From Halopelagius inordinatus (lineage in GTDB: Archaea; Halobacteriota; Halobacteria; Halobacteriales; Haloferacaceae): 64,000 bases of DNA. The notes under the pieces are model-generated. The model was given only the letters and a program-made list of their open reading frames with translations, searched no databases and had not been told where the DNA came from. Below, in pieces: positions 59,534-64,000 of this stretch. Position numbers and translations under genes: made by a program. The DNA is taken from contig NZ_FOOQ01000001.1 in assembly GCF_900113245.1 (NCBI RefSeq), positions 1,054,001-1,118,000 on the forward strand, read 5' to 3'. Position 1 is the first letter of the stretch. Each line of letters opens with the position of its first letter.

Positions 59534-61060
59534 TCAGTCGTCCTGCGTCTTGATGTCCGCAGAGAGACCCTGCGCCATCTGGATGTCCTTCGAGTTGTTG
59601 AGCGTCCACGCGGTTCGCTCTGTGACCGCTTCGATGACCTCGCGGGCCGAGGGGTAGCCGTTTCCGGACTTCTTGACGCCGCCGAACGGGAGGTGGACCT
59701 CCGCGCCGATGCACGGGAGGTTCCCGTAGGCGAGTCCGACCTCCGCGTGGTCGCGGAAGTAGTTTATCTGCCGGTAGTCCTCGGAGATGATGGCTCCGGC
59801 GAGTCCGTAGTCGGTGTCGTTGTGAATCTCGACTGCGTCCTCGATGTCGCCGGAGTACTTCAAGAGGGCGACGTGCGGACCGAACACTTCCTCGTGGGTG
59901 CACCGCAGGTCCTCGTGGGGGTCGGCCTCGTAGACGAACGGACCGACCCAGTGGCCGTCTTCGTGCCCCGCCGGAATCTCGTCGTCGTCGAGTTCCGTCC
60001 GGTCGACGAGGACGTTCACGTCCTCGCGTTCGGCGAGTTCGTTGTACTCCGTGACCTTCTCTTTGTGGCCGTCCTCGATGAGGGGCCCCATGAACGTATC
60101 AGAGTCGAGAGGGTCGCCGACGGAGACGTTCCGCGCCGTCTCGACGAACCGCTGTTTGAACTCGTCGTAGACGTCCTCGTGGACGACGAGTCGTTCCGAG
60201 GAGACGCAGCGTTGTCCGGTGGTCTTGAACGACGACATGACGGCCGAGTGGACGGCGACGTCTAAGTCCGCCTTCTCGGTGACGACGATGTTGTTCTTCC
60301 CGCCCATCTCGCAGGCGGCGAGTTTGCCCGGTTCGCCGCCGACTTTCGAGGCGATTTCGTGGCCGACTTCCGCCGACCCGGTGAAAAGAACCGTGTCGAC
60401 GCGGGAGTCCTCGACGACGGCGGACCCGGCGTCGCCGAAGCCCTGCACCATGTTGAACACGCCGTCGGGAATGCCCGACTCCTCGAACATCTCCGCGATG
60501 ATCTGACCGCACCACGGCGTCTGTTCTGCGGGTTTCCAGACGACGACGTTCCCCTCGACGAGGGCGACGGCCATGTGCCAAAACGGGATGGCGACGGGGA
60601 AGTTCCACGGGGTGATGCAGCCGACGACGCCGCGCGGTTTCCGGCGCATGTACGCGTCCTTCGCCGGGATTTCGGAGGGGACCACGTCGCCTTTCGGGTG
60701 GCGGGCGTCGCCCGCGGCCCACTCGACCATGTGCCACGCCTCGGTGACGTCGGCTTTGCCTTCGCTTATCTCCTTGCCGCACTCTTTGGTGACGACTTCG
60801 CCGAGTTCCTCGTGGCGTTCTTTCAGTTCGTGGTAGATATCCCAGAGATACTCCGCGCGGTCGATGTGCGAGAGGTCGCGCCACTCCTCGAAGGCGTCTT
60901 CCGCGGCCGCGAGAGCCTCGTCCACGTCGGATTCTGTGCCGCGGCGGAACTCGCCGAGCGATTCGCCCGTCGCGGGGTTCTCGCTCTCGAACGTCTCGTC
61001 TCCGGACCCGTCCGTCCACTCGCCGTCTATGTAGTGGTTGTAGACTTCGTCACTCACCAT
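59534..61060 (-). CDS. aldehyde dehydrogenase, probable 1-pyrroline-5-carboxylate dehydrogenase
   Basis: This NAD(P)-dependent aldehyde dehydrogenase (508 aa) has PWNFPVAIPFWHMAVALVEGN (cofactor entry), LFTGSAEVGHEIASK, the general base Glu in ACEMGGKNN near residue 252, and catalytic Cys285 in TTGQRCVSSERLVV. KKSGNGYPSAREVIEAVTE is near the C-terminus. The neighbouring proline dehydrogenase gene at 61921 makes glutamate semialdehyde (P5C) the likely substrate, completing proline to glutamate. On sequence alone other aldehydes are possible. The ATG at 61060 (MVSDEVYNHYIDG) is the family start. It diverges from the Bat-type regulator 116 nt away. Confidence 0.85.
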   Translation of the reverse strand: MVSDEVYNHYIDGEWTDGSGDETFESENPATGESLGEFRRGTESDVDEALAAAEDAFEEWRDLSHIDRAEYLWDIYHELKERHEELGEVVTKECGKEISEGKADVTEAWHMVEWAAGDARHPKGDVVPSEIPAKDAYMRRKPRGVVGCITPWNFPVAIPFWHMAVALVEGNVVVWKPAEQTPWCGQIIAEMFEESGIPDGVFNMVQGFGDAGSAVVEDSRVDTVLFTGSAEVGHEIASKVGGEPGKLAACEMGGKNNIVVTEKADLDVAVHSAVMSSFKTTGQRCVSSERLVVHEDVYDEFKQRFVETARNVSVGDPLDSDTFMGPLIEDGHKEKVTEYNELAEREDVNVLVDRTELDDDEIPAGHEDGHWVGPFVYEADPHEDLRCTHEEVFGPHVALLKYSGDIEDAVEIHNDTDYGLAGAIISEDYRQINYFRDHAEVGLAYGNLPCIGAEVHLPFGGVKKSGNGYPSAREVIEAVTERTAWTLNNSKDIQMAQGLSADIKTQDD

Positions 61061-61144
61061 GATGACTGTGTCTAGGAGACGCCGTAATAACCCACATCCC
61101 GTCCATGGACGGGAGGGCCGGTCCGACGTCTTGCTGATAGTCAA

Positions 61145-61153
61145 CCATATACG
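61145..61153 (+). promoter_or_regulatory. TATA-like box of the Bat-type regulator
   Basis: CCATATACG is centred 28 nt before the ATG at 61177 and supports that start over the GTG at 61153, which sits at the edge of the box. Confidence 0.55.
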
Positions 61154-61176
61154 TGATAGAGGTCTACGGAAGGGTA

Positions 61177-61911
61177 ATGAGTGCCCGAACGGCCACCGCG
61201 ACAGGGACTCGGCTGACGCTCGATCTGTGGCATCCGAACTGCTGGGCTATCGAGGCGACGGACCGCCTCCCGGGCGGCATCCTCGCGCACGCCATCTACA
61301 CCGCGCCGGAGACGCTCGGAGAGGGCGAGACGGTGAACGGACTGTTCACGGCCTACGGGGAGTCTGCCGAGGAAGTCGAACGGCTGTTAGACGCCATCGA
61401 GGAATCCGACCGCGCCGGCGAGGTCCGAGAACTGCAAGAGCGGTTCGGTCGAAGCGCCGCCCGCGTCGCTCCCGGCCGAGTCGCCCGCGAGTTCTTCTTG
61501 GAGTACGACCCCGGCGACATGATCTGTCCGGTGTTGCTCAGACACGGATTCGTCCACAGTGCGCCCTCGCGCATCGAGGGGGGACGAGAGTACTGGAAGG
61601 TGTGTTTCGCCGGCGAACGCGGCGAGATAGAGGCCAACCTCGAGGCGGTCCGAGACGAGAGCGGCGCGGAGATATCCGTCGCGCGCATCGCCTCCTCGGA
61701 GACGGTCGAACCCGAACGCGAACGGCGACTCGGGACGCTGACGTCGACGCAGAAAGAGGTGTTCGAACTCGCCCGCGACCGAGGCTACTACCAGTGGCCC
61801 CGCGGCATCTCCACGCGCGACTTGGCCGAGGAGTTCGACATCTCGAAGACGACGCTTTTGGAACATCTCCGAAAGGCGGAGGCGAAACTGCTCGACCCCG
61901 AGTCGAACTGA
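61177..61911 (+). CDS. Bat-type helix-turn-helix regulator, candidate regulator of proline use
   Basis: This 244-residue one-component regulator starts MSARTATATGTRLTLDLWHP. Residues 1-185 form the Bat sensory fold (DLWHPNCWAIEATDRLPGG, ILAHAIYTAPETLGEGE, ICPVLLRHGFVHSAPSRIEGG). Residues 190-244 are HTH_10: TLTSTQKEVFELARDRGYYQ, WPRGISTRDLAEEFDISKTT and LLEHLRKAEAKLL. It lies between the divergent P5C dehydrogenase and convergent proline dehydrogenase genes, so a proline-responsive role, as for PutR-type regulators, is a good guess from position. The ligand is unproven. Confidence 0.82.
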   Translation: MSARTATATGTRLTLDLWHPNCWAIEATDRLPGGILAHAIYTAPETLGEGETVNGLFTAYGESAEEVERLLDAIEESDRAGEVRELQERFGRSAARVAPGRVAREFFLEYDPGDMICPVLLRHGFVHSAPSRIEGGREYWKVCFAGERGEIEANLEAVRDESGAEISVARIASSETVEPERERRLGTLTSTQKEVFELARDRGYYQWPRGISTRDLAEEFDISKTTLLEHLRKAEAKLLDPESN

Positions 61912-61920
61912 GCGCGGTCG

Positions 61921-62754
61921 TCAGGAGAGCACCGCACGGAGCGCGAACAGCGCGTTCTCCTTCCGTTCGCGAACCCGCCGGGAGAAGTACGACATCCACT
62001 TGTCGCCGTACGGGATGTACTGGTAGACCGGTATCTTCCCGACGAGTTCGTCTTGGACGTCCTCGCGGACGCCCATCAGCATCTGCACCTCGAACGGGGT
62101 CCGATGCTCGCGGTAGAGGTCCGCGGCGTGGTTCACCATCGCCAGGTCGTGACTTCCGACGGCGACGCCGTCGTCGAACTCGCGGAACATGAACGCCAGA
62201 TGCTCGCGGTACTTCTCGTCTACGACCGACTTGTCTTTGTAGGCGATGGATTTCGGTTCGTCGTACGCGCCCTTGACGAGTCTGACCTTCCCCGGGACGT
62301 CGGCGAGGCGTTCCAAATCGTCGCCCGTCCGCTTGAGGTTCGCCTGCACGCAGAGGCCGACGTTGCCGTCGGACCGGCGGGCGTTCTCCTCGAACGCGTC
62401 GAGTGTCGCGTCGGTGGTGTCCGCGTCCTCCATGTCGACCCAGACGAACACGTCTCGGTCCGTCGCGTGGTCGACGATGCGCTCTAAGTTCTCCTCGAAC
62501 GCGCGTTCGCCGACGCCGAGTCCGATCTGAGACGGCTTCACCGAGACGGTACAGTCGAGGTTTCGGTCGTCGATTCGGTCGACGAGTTCGACGTACTGTC
62601 GGGCGTCCTCGTCTGCGGGTTCTCGCGCGTCGTAGTGCTCGCCGAGGAGGTTCACTATCCCCCGAATCCCGCGTTCGTTCGTCTCCGAGACGTACGAGAG
62701 CGCGGTCTCGGCGTCCTCGCCCGCCACAAAGTTGTTCGCCACCGGTGGTATCAT
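61921..62754 (-). CDS. proline dehydrogenase
   Basis: This 277-residue FAD-dependent TIM-barrel enzyme oxidises proline to P5C and passes electrons to the respiratory chain. The start MIPPVANNFVAGEDAETAL leads to GIVNLLGEHY, the barrel strands VSVKPSQIGLG and VWVDMEDADTTDATLD, then VRLVKGAYDEPKSIAYKD (FAD and Lys site), FEVQMLMGVR and the substrate-binding PYGDKWMSYFSRRVRERKEN. The two Arg of SRRV bind the proline carboxylate in known enzymes. With the P5C dehydrogenase at 59534 it forms a split PutA pathway, interrupted by the regulator gene. Confidence 0.92.
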   Translation of the reverse strand: MIPPVANNFVAGEDAETALSYVSETNERGIRGIVNLLGEHYDAREPADEDARQYVELVDRIDDRNLDCTVSVKPSQIGLGVGERAFEENLERIVDHATDRDVFVWVDMEDADTTDATLDAFEENARRSDGNVGLCVQANLKRTGDDLERLADVPGKVRLVKGAYDEPKSIAYKDKSVVDEKYREHLAFMFREFDDGVAVGSHDLAMVNHAADLYREHRTPFEVQMLMGVREDVQDELVGKIPVYQYIPYGDKWMSYFSRRVRERKENALFALRAVLS

Positions 62755-62935
62755 CTTTCGCCACTGTCCGCCCTATCGGCTTAGTGTGAGACCCTACCAT
62801 ACAATTCTTGGTGATTCGAGACGAAATTAACTTAATATCGGACGGTTGAAGTCGTTCTACCCCCGGATTCGACTCCCGAACCCGACCATGGTCGGATGTA
62901 CCCTTATTCATCAATACCTGTGAGACTACCCTGTC

Positions 62936-64000
62936 ATGGAATCTAATGGCACGGACGGGAAACTCGACCGTCGTACGCTGTTGAAGCTCTCTGGGGCCGG
63001 TTTGGTGGGGGCCACGGCCGGATGTCTCGAAGACTCCGAAGGGTCCGGAACCGAAGGTGAAGGGACCGACTCCGGCGGGGAGAACACCGACGAGAACACC
63101 GACTCCAGCGGCGGCGGCCAAGAGTCGTACACCATCGGGATGGTGGACGCGCTCACGGGTTCGCTCGCGCCGTACGGCAAGCGGAACCAACGGGGCAAGG
63201 ACCTCGCACTCGCGGCGATAAACGACGTGGGAATCGGCTCCGACGGGGCTTCGCTCGAAATCGCCGTCGAGGACTCCGAGTCGTCGAACCAGTCCGGCGT
63301 CTCCGCCGCGCAGAAACTCGTCGAACAGAACGGCGTCCCGCTTTTCATCGGCGCCGTCGGCTCCGGCGTCTCCATCGCCATGTACGACTCCGTCACGAAG
63401 GGTGCCGGCGTCGTCCAGATTTCACAGAACTCCACCAGCCCCGAACTCACCAACGTTCCGGGACTGCTCCGAACGAGTCCCTCCGGGTCGGCCAAAGGTG
63501 AGGCTCTCGCGAAGTTCATCGCCGAGGACCACGACAAAGTCGCCGTCACGTGGGTCAACAACGACTACGGGACCGGCCTGTCGAACGTCTTCGCGGATAC
63601 GTTCGAGGGGGACGTCGTCTACAACGAACCGCACGACCAAGGGCAGTCGTCGTACAGCGGAACGCTCACCGAGATGGCAAACACCGACGCGTCGGCGTGG
63701 TTGTTCCTCACCTACGCCAACGAGATGACCGTGATGGCCAACGAGTCGTTCGACCAAGGCTACAACACGCAGGTCGACTACTACGGCGCGGAATCGACCG
63801 TCGCCGACGAGATTCTGGAGAACACGCCGGAGGGGAGCTTAGACGGCATGCAGGGCATCACGGAGTCCGCCCCCGGCGACCAGGAGAACTTCAAGAACTT
63901 CGCTTCGACGTTCAAGTCCGAGTACGACGCCGAACCGACCGTCTGGGCGGCGTTCACCTACGACGCGGTCCACATCGCGGCGCTGGCCATCGAGGCGGCC
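62936..64000 (+). CDS. ABC transporter substrate-binding lipoprotein, branched-chain amino-acid (LivK) type, 3' end outside window
   Basis: The frame is open from ATG 62936 to the edge (355 codons). KLDRRTLLKLSGAGLVGATAGC is a twin-arginine signal with lipobox. An acidic Ser/Gly/Glu spacer follows to about residue 60. The periplasmic-binding fold then starts YTIGMVDALTGSLAPYGKRN, with LFIGAVGSGVSIAMYDSVTK, SQNSTSPELTN and VAVTWVNNDYGTGLSNVFAD, all typical of LivK/HAAT-type binding proteins for amino acids or amides. Its location next to proline catabolism hints at amino-acid uptake. A TATA-like CTTATTCA (62903-62910) is about 30 nt upstream. Confidence 0.88.
   Translation, partial: MESNGTDGKLDRRTLLKLSGAGLVGATAGCLEDSEGSGTEGEGTDSGGENTDENTDSSGGGQESYTIGMVDALTGSLAPYGKRNQRGKDLALAAINDVGIGSDGASLEIAVEDSESSNQSGVSAAQKLVEQNGVPLFIGAVGSGVSIAMYDSVTKGAGVVQISQNSTSPELTNVPGLLRTSPSGSAKGEALAKFIAEDHDKVAVTWVNNDYGTGLSNVFADTFEGDVVYNEPHDQGQSSYSGTLTEMANTDASAWLFLTYANEMTVMANESFDQGYNTQVDYYGAESTVADEILENTPEGSLDGMQGITESAPGDQENFKNFASTFKSEYDAEPTVWAAFTYDAVHIAALAIEAA

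Noticed and set aside
1-64000. CRISPR array, insertion sequence or prophage
   Set aside because: I found no regularly spaced repeats with unique spacers, no transposase or integrase motifs and no long terminal inverted repeats. Only short tRNA-end duplications are present.

Overview
The window is about 64 kb of a high-GC archaeal chromosome from a haloarchaeon (class Halobacteria). The evidence is the very acidic proteins, haloarchaeal ribosomal proteins S15 and S3Ae, an archaeal TFE, RNase P subunit Rnp4, KEOPS Pcc1 and tRNA C56 methyltransferase, together with a halocyanin, Bat-type HTH regulators, many twin-arginine lipoproteins and CPxCG mini zinc fingers. TATA-like boxes lie 26-28 nt before many start codons, as expected for leaderless transcripts. 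The gene set looks like Haloferacales, but the genus cannot be fixed by eye. I see no insertion sequence, transposase, CRISPR array, rRNA or replication origin.

Layout. 1-8 kb: two CDP-alcohol phosphatidyltransferases (one cut by the window edge), a two-RCK potassium channel, cytochrome oxidase subunit III, a squalene/phytoene synthase, an acyl-CoA dehydrogenase and a PadR-like regulator. 8-11.5 kb: a halocyanin, then an information-processing operon on the minus strand (S15, a RecJ-like protein that has lost its catalytic motifs, Pcc1, S3Ae), and tRNA-Ala(GGC). 11.5-21.2 kb: a sensory block with a PAS/GAF histidine kinase, a Tat-exported endonuclease/phosphatase-family protein, a 1673-residue PAS/GAF Bat regulator and a DUF7344 protein. 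21-24 kb: small membrane proteins, an EamA exporter and an alpha/beta hydrolase.

24-34.5 kb holds the most distinctive locus. It is a seven-gene minus-strand operon encoding an oversized PilB-like secretion ATPase, a double-length PilC/TadC membrane protein and five small proteins. Each small protein starts with a short basic head and a hydrophobic helix, like a type IV pilin. A sixth such protein lies convergently downstream. I read this as a dedicated, poorly described surface-filament or secretion machine.

34.5-41 kb: a second histidine kinase nearly identical to the first in its core, a tandem universal stress protein, tRNA-Arg(CCT) with an exact copy of its 3' end 100 bp away, TatA, an HD-domain protein, an MscS channel, a CRM-domain RNA-binding protein and Rnp4. 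41-48 kb: two tandem GT4 glycosyltransferases, a Gly/Met-rich protein, a DUF2797 protein, a mini zinc finger, a GshA-like glutamate-cysteine ligase, a sugar epimerase and Trm56. 48-58.5 kb: a second MscS channel, TFE (with most zinc ligands lost) overlapping a DUF2110 gene, a lipoprotein, a glycerophosphodiesterase, a MoCF-domain protein, an unlisted 36-residue membrane peptide, an ATP-NAD kinase-family protein, an AbrB-PhoU regulator, a double LEA-2 surface protein and small DUF proteins.

58.4-58.9 kb is a gene-free stretch packed with strong hairpins, the best candidate for an undescribed structured RNA. 59-62.8 kb is a proline catabolism cluster (P5C dehydrogenase, a Bat-type regulator, proline dehydrogenase). 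The window ends inside a branched-chain amino-acid-type ABC substrate-binding lipoprotein.
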